Shown: piece by piece, positions 33,646 to 44,824 of the stretch
Layout: each line of letters starts with the position of its first letter
How positions within the stretch are numbered: the stretch's first letter is position 1
DNA from: Tetragonia tetragonoides
Taxonomy: Eukaryota > Streptophyta > Magnoliopsida > Caryophyllales > Aizoaceae
DNA length: 64,000 nucleotides
Direction of reading: 5' to 3'
Assembly: GCA_038025085.1 (NCBI GenBank)
Contig: CM076147.1
Coordinates: forward strand, 32,896,766-32,960,765
Translations under genes and position numbers: made by a program
Notes under the pieces: model-generated
The model's database searches: none
The model's input: only the letters and a program-made list of their open reading frames with translations
Told to the model about the DNA's origin: nothing

Positions 33646-34679
33646 TAAAATTTCTTTTCTATTTTTCAACGTAACTTTTTAATTAAAAATTATATTAAAT
33701 AGTTTTAAACATTTAAATAGTACAACTATTTTGAGAAAACAATGTAAAGCAATATATCTTACTACGTTTACTGAAGTTGGAGGAGTTATCTTGCAAAGAG
33801 AGGAGGTATAGATACCAAATGACTATTAGCAATCACAAAGAGAAATACGAAGAACCTTATCAAAATGGGAATTGGTTGTACACGATGCCGAAAAGATGGC
33901 GGACAACAGCGATGAGATCCAGATACTAGCTACTACAGAATGAAGAGAAGGGGATGAAAGAGTCATTAAAATTCATTACGTTTTTGTAACGTCCAATTGT
34001 TGCTACTTTCTCTTTTTTCTTTCTTTTTTCTTTTTTTTTTACTTGTCTTGAGTCCTCACATGACACGTCTTAAGTAAATTGACACATCATTCGACAATTC
34101 AACGGCTGATATAGCGAGCTCTGGTTTGTTCATTGCGTTTTAATCTAATTAAACGAAATGAGTTACTTATGAAGTGATCTTTATCAGGCCCTCCTTTTTT
34201 GCTGAAGGTAGCTCAATCCAGTTGACGGTAAAGAACCAAACTTACACTTTCAAACCTGTAACTTTCCTGCAAGAAATTGTTTACTAATCCTAGGACATCT
34301 CGATCTTTTCCTTGTTCTCACTCGTAATTCCTTCCGTTTCACAAGTTTTGATATTGTTCTATTTCATTTCATCTTGTAAATCCTTATGGTCATTTAACAG
34401 TGTATCTAACAAGGAATGAGTAACAACTATTAAAAGAATTGAGTTTCACTGAGGGGTGAGCCAAAGAATTGAGTTTCTAAGGAATGAGTATATGCAGGGT
34501 AGCCAAAAATGAAGAAAACAGTACTATGATCTATGTGGATAGCTCATTTCACAGAAGAACTGTCACTGTAGAAATATAGGACACTGATCACATCGATCGA
34601 TAATATGATCAACCTGAGCTGCCAAGCAAGAAGAAATTTAATCAGTTGCAGATTGCAGTGCTTCTTTGCTTGGGTGATG
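33646..34679. other. Intergenic, no gene seen
   Basis: AT-rich, nothing supported. It precedes the duplicated ALFIN-LIKE block. Confidence 0.45.
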
Positions 34680-36062
34680 GCCATTTTTTCAGAATCAGAT
34701 AATCATGACAGTGTTCACACATGAATTTTCTGGCAAATCATCACCAATATTTGCTTAATGCTTCAATTGTAAGTACAATTTAAGAGCCACGGGCCACCCA
34801 GAAATCTTGCAGCTCTATAATCCCGAAATTTTAGCAGAAATATATATGCATAAATAAGAATGTACCTATTCTAGAGTATCTTTCTCAGTTTTCCTAATCC
34901 AATAACCCTGACCACAGCACCCAGGCCTATTCTCACACTGGATTTCTACATTTGAGGAAAATGCTACTCCCCGCGCCTTCAGAACTCATAAGACCATCTC
35001 TCAGCACTCAGCAGCAAACCACCTTCTTATGCTACACATATGATGCCTTTGCTGGATGATGTGACTGAACATGTTGGCTTAATATAGCAGTAATAGTTCA
35101 ATGTATTGACAAACAGGAGGAAAAGTTTGTAGGGTTCTCGGTTGCAATTCTAATCATTCTATATATGCACAGATTTTGTCACCAGACATTTAATTACAGG
35201 GCAAACTACACAGTTAGTACAGTCATGATGATATACAAACGACAGGAACACCTTCCAGTAACTATCATTTCAGTGCTCTCAACTACTAGGATTCACAGTT
35301 GTACAGCTCTTTCAGGAGTGATCATACGTATGTACAGTCTTCCATTTCCGCTTGTGAATGAGTACGGGAAAATAGGCACCCATAAGGACACCGCTTTTTA
35401 GCAGAGGTGAAGGGGCAGTGTTTATTCAGATCAGGTATTCTCTTCTTCAGATCAGGTGGTCTCTGGGCACAAAGGTAACAAACGGAAGTTAGCAGTAAAC
35501 ATTATTATTGTCATACTCTCATTACGCATCAGCAAATACCATATGAACACAAAAAAGAATAAACAATACACATTATCAATCACCTGGGACTTGTAGGTCT
35601 CTAAGTCCATGCACATATTATCTCCAGCCCTTGCGACCTGTACATAGAGATTCGGGGATGACATGCATTCCTGTTAAGACATATAAGTATGTGCCTTGAT
35701 CATATAATCAATTCATGCAAGCAAGTGATATTAGTATGGAACTTCAAATAAAGAAGAATCAAGAGTCTGATCTTCTACTTTACACAAGTTTGCAAAACGA
35801 ATTACAAAATGGAGCATTATTGCCAAAGGATAGAATCAACTGATGAATTGGTCAGCCATAAAGATTATAATTGAGGTACAACATCATGAATAGTGACATC
35901 CCTAAGTATGCAAAGTGAAATTAGTGATTTTAGTTGTCATTTATGTTCAACCATGTTATATTTTTTTCCCCACGATTTCACTCATAATTCATGCAATTAC
36001 TTGTGTAGTAAAATGAATATCATTCACAGTGAAAGTAATGAAATAGAGATATCAACTACAAC

Positions 36063-36170
36063 CTCAGAGTTTCTTTCTATTTCGAGACTAGTTGATGACG
36101 ATGATGTTGAGGCTATCTCAGAGTTTCTTTCTATTTCGAGACTGGTTGATGACGATGATGTTGAGGCCAT
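36063..36170 (-). repeat. Tandem 54 bp duplication within exon 4 of copy A
   Basis: 36,063-36,116 and 36,117-36,170 differ at two positions. Each encodes the 18-residue ASTSSSSTSLEIERNSE-type block, present once in copy B. Confidence 0.95.
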
Positions 36171-36572
36171 CTCTTCGATTTCCTTCTTAGCTATATCCTC
36201 TCTGACAATCTCGGATAGAGTTGAAAGGTTGTTTATCAGCGTAAAAAGCTCTGCCCTGCACCATAAAATGCCAATGCAGCAATTTACTTAGTGGCAAAAG
36301 TAGCATGTTCATAATAAAGAACAGCTACTTATGTAGCCTATTACTATAGGTTAAAGTTTACTCCCAACAGTCCCAAGTGCGCGCTTTTGCAGGATGTTCA
36401 GCACAAGGTTCGAAACATCATAAGTAATACTCGTACTTCATGTTTTCACCAGGATGTTCAGCAACCAATAAAATTGAACTAGAAGCACTTGCAGCAAGGA
36501 ACAATTTATGATTCATGGTTTGTTTGTTCATGAAAATCTTTATTGAAAGAAAACAATAGTCTAGTCAGATTG

Positions 36573-37327
36573 TGTTGAGGTAACGCCCCAAATACCAAAT
36601 AATATTTAGTTGTGTTTTATTTTATTTTAGTTTTGTAAAGAAAATAAAATAGAACAAAAAGAAAAGAAAAACAAAAAGACAAAAAAAAAGGAAGTTGAAA
36701 GATGGGAAAACAAAAAGGTTTAAGCCTTTTGGTTTTCTTTAGTTGATGATTGGGAAACAAAAGGTCTTAGCCTTTTGGTCTTCTTTAGTGGTTGATGATT
36801 GAATATAAAAGGGACAAGCCCTTTGTTTTTGCAATAGCCAAGTGATTGAGTTTGGCAGTAAAAGGAAGCCCAAACAAAACGAAAGAAAGGAGAGCCAAGT
36901 GAGTGAGAGACAAACAAAGTGTGAGAGAAATTGAGTATTTCTCCAAAGAGGTTTGTTCCAGTTCACGGTTGATTCGGTTTGTTCGGGTGAAGGTAATCGC
37001 AGTATTCGGATCGGTCATCGACAGGTATTTGTGGGTGTATCTTTGGTTTTGTGGGAGTACCAAATTGAGTTAGAGTTTGTCAATTTGTACTAGTACCAAA
37101 GATAGATAGTCTACTTGTTGATTGATCTTGTGATTGTTGCCGATTGTACTCTTGATAATTATAGTGGATTATTGTTTAGTGCGTGGAGATCCGCACCGTG
37201 GTTTTTCCCCTAATTGAGAGGGGTTTTCCACGTAAAATTGTTTGTGTTGTTTTTTGGGTTCTTGCACTTTATTTTTCCGTTTATCTGTTGTTGTGATTGT
37301 GGGTAAATACCGTAGTTTTCCCCAACA
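36573..37327 (+). repeat. 5' LTR of the gag-pro element
   Basis: 755 bp, TG...CA. Differences from the 3' LTR were noticed near the 'aaaggTttaagcc', 'atagccAagtg', 'gtaatcgCagt' and 'cttgatAatta' strings. Confidence 0.95.
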
Positions 37328-37328
37328 G

Positions 37329-37340
37329 TGGTATCAGAGC
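37329..37340 (+). other. Primer-binding site (tRNA-iMet)
   Basis: TGGTATCAGAGC, one base after the LTR end; this is complementary to the 3' end of plant initiator tRNA-Met. Confidence 0.93.
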
Positions 37341-37411
37341 TTTTGGTTGTAGGATCGGTGGTGGGAAAATTACTGTATTTGTTGAAGGAGGAATTATTTT
37401 GTGCAAGTAAC

Positions 37412-38761
37412 ATGTCTGGTAGTGTGCCCAAATTTGAAATCCCTTTGTTTGATGGTAAAATTAATTTTACTGTGTGGAAGAGTACGGTTGAGGATTTGTT
37501 GGTTCAACAAAATTTAGATGAGGCTTTAGATGAGACAAAGCCTAGTGGGGTGACCGATGCCCAATGGACATCGAAAAAGAAGAAAGCTGTCAGTACTATT
37601 AGATTGGCTATGGCTCTGGAGATCAAGTATAATTACTTGACTGAGACAGATCCAAAGAAGTTGTTGGATAAGCTCCAGAGTGTATATGCATCAAAGTCAC
37701 TGACTAACAAGCTTTGTTTGAGATATGAGTTGTACCAGCTAAAGATGGAGCAAGGTACAGCGTTGCAGGACCACATTAACAGTTTTAACCAGCTAGTATG
37801 TCAGTTGAGAAATGCAGATGAGAAGATCTCCGATCAAGAGGAGGCATTGTTATTGTTGGCTTCACTACCCAAGTCCTACAGGCCAATTGTGCAGACATTA
37901 CTTGTAGGGAGGACAGAGATTACACTAGATGAAGCAATGACAGTGTTGAGAGAGAATGATCGGATGATGTTGCAGGTTGATGGTGTATCTCCTAGTGATG
38001 GAGGAGATAGAGTACTAGCTGCGGAGGTGTCCGAAAGAGGGAGGAATCATGAGAGAAGAGGAGGTGGCCCGAGAAAAAGATCGAAGTCGCGCGCGAGAGA
38101 CTTTAGTAACATAGAGTGTTACTATTGTGGTGAGAAGGGTCATATTCAGAGTCGTTGCCCAAAGATGAGAGATGATTTGAAGAGTTTCAAGCAGCTGCAA
38201 GAGAAGATGGGTAAGACCAAAATTGATGATGATAGCGGTTCCTCTAATGTAATTATGTCTTGTGATGGTAATAAGGAGTTGTTCTTGGCTAGTGACAATG
38301 AGGGGAAGGAAAGCCAAGAGAGTTGGGTGTTGGACTCCGGCGCTTCGGTTCACATTTGTAGAGACCATGCTATGTTTGATACTTTGTGCCAAGATGGAGA
38401 GTATGGTGACATCAACATGGGGAGTGGTAAGTTGAAGGTGAAAGGGATGGGTAGCATCCGAATTGAGCTCCATGGTGGTGTGACTAGAACTTTCCACAAT
38501 GTGAGGTATGTACCCGATGCTCGTGTTAACGTGATTTCGTTGGGTGAGTTGACATCGCAAGGGTGTAGATACATTGGTACGGGAAGATGGTGCAAAGTGT
38601 ATCGTGGTGCTACTTTGATTGTGCAAGGGAGGAAGGCGGAGAACAACTTGTGCTATGTTGAGGGTCATTGCGTAGGGAGGAGCAAGACCGTGAAGAAGAA
38701 GGTCTGTTTTTCGGACAAGGTGGAAGTATTTGGTGATTTGGGTCGAGGGAGGATTTGTTGA
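37412..38761 (+). CDS. Gag-protease protein of the non-autonomous LTR element
   Basis: Intact 449-residue frame from ATG 37412 (MSGSVPKFEIPLFDG); the frame is open further upstream but without an ATG. A Copia-type gag (UBN2-like, 'W.....L..SL...', LPKSYRPIVQTLL) is followed by an Arg-rich stretch, a CCHC knuckle at residues 236-249 (CYYCGEKGHIQSRC) and a protease active-site motif DSGAS at 308-312 with the downstream VRYVPDARVNVISLG block. After the protease a short basic stretch ends in a stop at the first bases of the 3' LTR. This is a clean loss of integrase-RT-RNase H, since the reading frame, primer site and polypurine tract are kept. It resembles gag-only non-autonomous elements of other plants in principle; family not identified. 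Confidence 0.9.
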   Translation: MSGSVPKFEIPLFDGKINFTVWKSTVEDLLVQQNLDEALDETKPSGVTDAQWTSKKKKAVSTIRLAMALEIKYNYLTETDPKKLLDKLQSVYASKSLTNKLCLRYELYQLKMEQGTALQDHINSFNQLVCQLRNADEKISDQEEALLLLASLPKSYRPIVQTLLVGRTEITLDEAMTVLRENDRMMLQVDGVSPSDGGDRVLAAEVSERGRNHERRGGGPRKRSKSRARDFSNIECYYCGEKGHIQSRCPKMRDDLKSFKQLQEKMGKTKIDDDSGSSNVIMSCDGNKELFLASDNEGKESQESWVLDSGASVHICRDHAMFDTLCQDGEYGDINMGSGKLKVKGMGSIRIELHGGVTRTFHNVRYVPDARVNVISLGELTSQGCRYIGTGRWCKVYRGATLIVQGRKAENNLCYVEGHCVGRSKTVKKKVCFSDKVEVFGDLGRGRIC

Positions 38762-39510
38762 GGTAACGCCCCAAATACCAAATAATATTTAGTTGTGTTT
38801 TATTTTATTTTAGTTTTGTAAAGAAAATAAAATAGAACAAAAAGAAAAGAAAAACAAAAAGACAAAAAAAAAGGAAGTTGAAAGATGGGAAAACAAAAAG
38901 GCTTAAGCCTTTTGGTTTTCTTTAGTTGATGATTGGGAAACAAAAGGTCTTAGCCTTTTGGTCTTCTTTAGTGGTTGATGATTGAATATAAAAGGGACAA
39001 GCCCTTTGTTTTTGCAATAGCCGAGTGATTGAGTTTGGCAGTAAAAGGAAGCCCAAACAAAACGAAAGAAAGGAGAGCCAAGTGAGTGAGAGACAAACAA
39101 AGTGTGAGAGAAATTGAGTATTTCTCCAAAGAGGTTTGTTCCAGTTCACGGTTGATTCGGTTTGTTCGGGTGAAGGTAATCGGAGTATTCGGATCGGTCA
39201 TCGACAGGTATTTGTGGGTGTATCTTTGGTTTTGTGGGAGTACCAAATTGAGTTAGAGTTTGTCAATTTGTACTAGTACCAAAGATAGATAGTCTACTTG
39301 TTGATTGATCTTGTGATTGTTGCCGATTGTACTCTTGATTATTATAGTGGATTATTGTTTAGTGCGTGGAGATCCGCACCGTGGTTTTTCCCCTAATTGA
39401 GAGGGGTTTTCCACGTAAAATTGTTTGTGTTGTTTTTTGGGTTCTTGCACTTTATTTTTCCGTTTATCTGTTGTTGTGATTGTGGGTAAATACCGTAGTT
39501 TTCCCCAACA
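38756..39510 (+). repeat. 3' LTR of the gag-pro element
   Basis: 755 bp, TG...CA; almost identical to the 5' LTR. A purine-rich GAGGGAGGATT tract precedes it. Confidence 0.95.
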
Positions 39511-40523
39511 GATTGATATTGGAAAGCTAGATGTTCTATTACCACCACAACTAGGGGAAATGTTAAATCTGTATTTGCCGCGACACTAATCAGATTGCCT
39601 TCGACCCATTGCTTGCAAACTTAGTCGAACTAAACATACAAGTTACAGCCTAATTCTCAAGATTAACACTTGTGTATATTCTATGAAAAGTGTACATCAT
39701 CAAAAAGCTTTACTAAACAAAATGAAAAACTGTAGCTCAAACAAAGATGCTTTGACAAATAAAAAAATGTTTACATTCTTAGGGATGGAAAGATTCTAAA
39801 CATAATCTTTTTCAAACAAAAATACTAATCAAGTTAACAATGATTTTATATTTCTGCTGTAACGAACTTCAGAAAAACTGTGAATTCAACCAAGAGCCAA
39901 AATTATATGACAGTAAATTCATGTTACCTTTGATCATTGTCAAATCCAGATCTAGCTGCAAAAAAGAATGCAAGCAGCAAGCAGCCACGCATCACTACGG
40001 TGAGCAACCTTAAGTAACCAATTATCCATGTTCGAGTCTTCTCTATCATAGTTGATGCCCGCCATAGGCTGTGGATGCTTTGTAGGCGGCACCCAAGCTG
40101 GCCGGACTGACCACGTCTCGTTAGGTAACCCAAATAGGCAAAGACTGAACATGCTTTCTATAGGTCCAGATACAGATAGTACAAAAGAAAGACAGAACAA
40201 AGCAAGAAAATGATCATTTTAGATTCAAGAATTACAGTTTCAACAAACAAAAGAAAAATCATCAGAAGGCCAAGAAAACCCAGAATGTATTTGAATTGAA
40301 ACCAAGAGATAAAAATTAGATACCTGGATCACAGTCCCCAAGAAAATCGTCACGCTCTACAAACAAATGAACTACACAAGTAAAATTTTACAACTAACAA
40401 CATTAACAGAGAGAGAGAAAGCTTAATACCTGTGGTTAAGGCTTTACGAATACCATTTCGTCTTCCGAGATAGTTCTTGAATATGTTATTCACTGTCTTC
40501 GGGTTCTCTTTTCCGTCAGCCAT

Positions 40524-41556
40524 CACAAAACAGAATGATAGAGTAGAGAGAGAAGCAAAAACAGAGAGAAAGGAAAATTAGAAGAAGCTAAGCTAAGGCA
40601 GAAAAAGAGAGGGAAAGAGTGCTAAAGGCAATAACAAACTATAACTAACAAACGGCAAGTAACCACTATAACAGAATCGGGTTTTTTTTTTTTTTTGGTT
40701 ATACTTATATATCCAGTAAGTGACCACTGACTAATGTAACATATGTTATCCAAATGGCATAAACAGAAATAGGGTACCAAACCAAGATTTTGAATATTAA
40801 TCATCCTTATTGAGATTATAGTGGGAAAGAATAATTGCGAGAAACGTTCGAGATCAAAACCATTTGATAAGAACTATAGTTGTTGATCCTGTGTGCTTGT
40901 CAATTTTTTGAAACCTAACACTTTCTTTTGGCAATAAGCATTTCTGCTTTGAGCCTATGTGGTTAACTGAGCCTTCCTTTAGTGATTTGGTGAATAATGA
41001 ATTGGTGAAGATGACTAACCGTGATATTATTGCTAAGCTTCAGTCCTTCCGCTTGGGTGTTGCAATATGTAAATCTTGAGATAAAAATCAAAAACATGAA
41101 AATGGCATTGCATAATGACATAATCAATTCAATTCACAAAATCAGGTGTTTGTCTATGTAACAAAACAAACCATTTTTGCCAGAATCAGATAGCAATCTT
41201 TTCAGTAGCAACTCGCAAGCCATCTTCTTATGCTTCACATATGCCTTTGCTGGATGATGTGGCAGAACACAGGACTGAATATAGCAGTAGTAGTTCAATA
41301 ATGTATTGACAAACAGGAAGAGTTCTTAGTTTCTCAGTTGCAATTCTAAGCATTATATGCGGAAATAAAAGGTCTATGCACAGATTTTGTCCAGCTAACA
41401 GAGTCATGGGATATACAACAGTCAGGAACGCCTTCCAGTAATTGTCATTTCAATGCTCTCTACTAAAACTAGGATTTGCATCTGTGCTTTTCGACATGGC
41501 CAGCTCATTCAGATGTGATCATACATGTACAGTTGCCATGGTCATATTTCTGGACA
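40524..41556. other. Upstream region of copy A and 3' flank of copy B
   Basis: Noncoding. GA-rich leader just upstream of copy A's ATG, T14 at 40,682-40,695, then the block homologous to 34.7-35.2 kb. Confidence 0.5.
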
Positions 41557-44500
41557 TCACTTCTGACTACATGATCCACTTGGTGCATCCTTATTCTCTT
41601 CGTCGAGTTTGTCTCCTAAATCCTCATCTTCCTCACCTGCTCCTTGTGTATCCCTGGAACCTTTGTCATCCTTGTCTTCCGTTCCCGGTTGCGCCAGTGC
41701 CAAACATTTACCCTTTTCTTCATTGACTCCCTGCTTTGCATAAATAATTTAACTTTGGTTATGCAATTACATGTGCATACAGGAGGAAGAAATAAAAGAA
41801 AAAGGAAACAGTTTTTGCACACAGCTTTGCTAAAATAGCGTTTACATGCTCCATTAGCTAGATGGAATCATGATTATTATCAGATGTAATCATGTAGGGT
41901 TGGACAGAACTGGTAATCATGATTCCTTCCCACAATGAGCTTGTGCCATCAGTGCATTAATGCAGAAAAATGGCCTCGAAGAACTGTGAAGCCCATACCT
42001 CAAGTTCAGGTTGCTTGAGAGCAGCATTTGGTTTCGGCATATTCTTCCAATGAAGATGTTGAACATCTTTCTTCATTACATTCACTTTAGAGTCCTTATG
42101 TCTTTTGAAGTTCCAGAGTTACTATCTACATGGGTACCAGAATAATTGCATCGTGACCCATAAGGACACCGCTTTTTAGCAGAGGTGAAGGGGCAATCTT
42201 TATTCAGATCAGGTAGTCTCCTCTTTCTTCTTTTCATCTTTAGATTGGGTGGTTTCTGGACACAAAGGTAACAAACAGCAATTAGCAGCAAACATTATTG
42301 TCATACTCCCATTATGCATCAACAACATACCATATGAACACGAAAAGAATAAACAATACACATTAAAATCACCTGGGACTCGTAGGTTTTCAAGTCAACA
42401 CACATATTATCTGTAGCTCTTACAACCTGTGGACTTGCTTTCGGGGGAGACTTGCTTTCCTGTTAAGACATTTATGTGCCTTGGTCATGTAATCAATTCA
42501 TGAAAGCAAGTGATATTTAGTATGGTAATTCAAATGAAAAATCAAGATTCTGATCTTCTACTTTATCAAAACTTTGCAAAACGAAATTTCTTCAGTCACA
42601 CCTTCTGCTTCTATTAAGCTAATTGTTGAACATACGTCATATTAACCTCCTCATTCGCACGAGCTCATTTTCCAAATCAATTACAAAATGGAGCATTATT
42701 GCCAAGGGATAGAATGAACTAATGAATTAGTTTAGTCATGAAGATTATAATTGAGGTCACAACATCAGATATTCAAATTGACATCCCTAAGTATGCAAGT
42801 GAAATTAGTGATATTTAATTGAGGTTACAACATCATATATTCAAATTGACATCCCTAAGTATGCAAGTGAAATTAGTGATATTTAGTTGCAACATGTTAT
42901 ACTTTTTACCAACAATTTCACTCATATAACTATCCATTTACATGCGCAGACAAGAGAGAAAAAAACCAAAAAAAAAAAAGAAACAGATTCTGCACACAGC
43001 TTTGCTAACATAGCATTTCAAAACAGTGCAGATACACTCCTCAGAAATGTGAAAAGAAAGACAAACTATCATTTCTATAGATTTGCATGATGATGCTCAT
43101 GACCGATTAGAGTGTTCCATATTTTACAGAGTAACTTTTCACTGTAAATATTTGACCTCACTATTAACACTTGTGTGGTAAAATGAATATCATGCTTCAC
43201 AGTGACAGGACTAAAATTAGAGACAACAAGAACAACCTCAGAATTTCTTTCTACTTCGAGGCTGGTTGATGACGATGATGTTGAGGCTTCATTTTTGGAT
43301 TGCTTCTTAGCTTGATCGTCTCTGACGATGTCGGATAGAGTTGAAAGACTGTTTATCATCGTAAAAAGCTCGTCCCTGCACCATAGATGCCAATGCAGCA
43401 ATTTACTTGGAGATAAAAATAGTGTGTTCATAATAAAGAATAGCTACTTATGTTATGCCTATAGCCTATTACTATAGCTTAAAGTTTACTCCCAAAAGCT
43501 TCTGCAGGATGTTCAGCCCAAAAAATCCAAACTCCATAAGTGACACTTCATGCTGTTACATGGACTAGAAGCACTGGCAGCAAGCTAATAAAAGAACTAG
43601 AGAAGAAATAGGCGATCATCAGGAACACTTTATAATCCATGGTTTGGTTTATTCATAAAAATCTTCTATCCCCTCGCACTTGGATATTATCATTTTCAAA
43701 AGAAAACAATAGTCTCATATTCCCCAATAGATACTGTATTTTCCGCCACACTAATCAGATTGCCTTTGACTCCTTGCTTGCAGTCTTAGTTTAAGTAAAC
43801 ATACAGGTTACAGCCTAAAATTCACAAGATTCACACTTTTATATTCTTTGAAAAGTATACATCATCAAAAAGTTTTACCAAACAGAATGAAAAACTGCAC
43901 CAATTCAAAAAGTGATTACATTCTCAAGATCTCAGGGCTGTATAACATTTCAAGAACTTGGATGGGCAGGTTCTGAACATAAACTTTTCAAGCAAAATAC
44001 TACTAATCAAGTTTTTAATTATGAATTGCAGAGCTAAATTTCTGATGTAACAAACTTCCAAAAACTGTGAATTCAACAGGAGTGAGTTTAGAGAATCACC
44101 AAGACTCCAAGAAGCCAATGCACATAAAGCTTATTACTAACGAGACTATAAATGTTAATGGAGATTTAGAGCCAAAATAAGATGACAGCAAAGTTAAATC
44201 ACCTTTATCTTTACCAAATCCAGCTGAAGCTGCGAAAGAGAATGCAAGCGCTAACAGCCACGCATCACTACGATTAGCAACATAAAGAAACCAATCATAC
44301 TCGTTGCAGTCCTCTCTATCAAAGTTGATGCCCACCATTGGCTGTGGAAGCAGACCATCGTCGAGGTCGTCTACAAAAGCTGACTCGAGTGACCACGTCT
44401 CCTTAGGTGACCCAAATAGGCAAAGATTCAAAGGGTTTTCTATAGGTCCAAATAGTGATACAAAACAAAGACAGAACAAAACAAAACAATGAAATTATTA

Positions 44501-44824
44501 GATTCAAGAATTACAGTTTCAACAAATAAACAAGAAAATCATAAGAAGGCCAAGAAGAGTAAAAACCCAGAATGTATTCGAACAGAAGAGATCAAATATA
44601 CCTGGATCACAGTCCTTCAATAACTTGCCACGCTCTGCAAGCAAAGGAACAACGCCATAAATATAATTACAACTAACAACGTTGAAAGAGAGAGGGAGAG
44701 TGGGAGAGAGAGAGAGAGAGAGAAAGAGTAAAAGCTTACCAGTTGTTATGGCTTTACGAATACCATTTCGTCTTCCGAGATAATCTCTGAATATGTTCGC
44801 CACTGTGTTCGGTTTCCCTGCCAT
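41557..44824 (-). pseudogene. ALFIN-LIKE-domain gene without PHD finger, copy B (probably broken)
   Basis: Exons (GT..AG): 44824-44740, 44634-44602, 44439-44203, 43375-43237, 42459-42373, 42255-41999, 41730-41557 (TGA). The N-terminus is a clear Alfin domain: NTVANIFRDYLGRRNGIRKA, KDCDP, NLCLFGSPKETW, MVGINFDREDCNEYDW, NRSDAWLLALAFSF. Then come a Ser-rich linker and a basic stretch (KMKRRKRRLPDLN). A CCCH-like motif CPFTSAKKRCPYGSRCNYSGTH (C-x8-C-x5-C-x5-H) stands where family members carry a PHD finger. The last exon is acidic (GAGEEDEDLGDKLDEEN). Compared with copy A a base is missing at the end of exon 3, and exon 6 changes frame by one base after the CCCH-like motif. Canonical nuclear reader function cannot be assumed; sequencing error is possible. 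Confidence 0.75.
42750..42886. repeat. 68 bp tandem duplication in an intron of copy B
   Basis: 'ttgaggtcacaacatca...attagtgatattta' occurs twice with few changes; unit A has one copy. Confidence 0.9.

Larger units (their letters stand above)
36573..39510 (+). mobile_element. Young non-autonomous Copia-like element (gag-protease only)
   Basis: Two 755 bp LTRs (36573-37327; 38756-39510) begin TGTTGAGGTAACGCC and end TTTTCCCCAACA. Only about four base differences were noticed between them by eye. TSD GATTG is at 36568-36572 and 39511-39515. A canonical tRNA-iMet primer site follows the 5' LTR. The 1.4 kb interior encodes gag and protease only; integrase, RT and RNase H are absent. It sits inside an intron of ALFIN-LIKE copy A, on the opposite strand. 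Mobilisation would need enzymes in trans. Confidence 0.95.
35322..40523 (-). pseudogene. ALFIN-LIKE-domain gene, copy A, interrupted by an LTR element
   Basis: Exons (GT..AG): 40523-40430, 40356-40324, 40157-39928, 36255-36063, 35670-35584, 35462-35322. Exons 1-3 encode the Alfin N-terminal domain (TVNNIFKNYLGRRNGIRKAL; GDCDP; LCLFGLPNETWSV; MAGINYDRED; HRSDAWLL), known from plant histone-reader proteins that end in a PHD finger. Here exon 6 has CPFTSAKKRCPYGCLFSRTH instead, a CCCH-like but spacing-altered motif, and no PHD. An extra base in exon 3 (around 'gcttgctgcttgc') breaks the frame. Exon 4 contains an in-frame 54 bp duplication. The intron between exons 3 and 4 holds the non-autonomous LTR element 36573-39510. 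Downstream exons found in copy B are deleted. Likely pseudogene. Confidence 0.8.

Noticed and set aside
36720..37063. Minus-strand frames of 65-92 codons, repeated at 38,903-39,246
   Set aside because: They lie in the LTRs, occur identically in both and have no gene features.
38015..38668. 217-codon minus-strand frame
   Set aside because: Shadow of the gag-pro ORF; no family resemblance.
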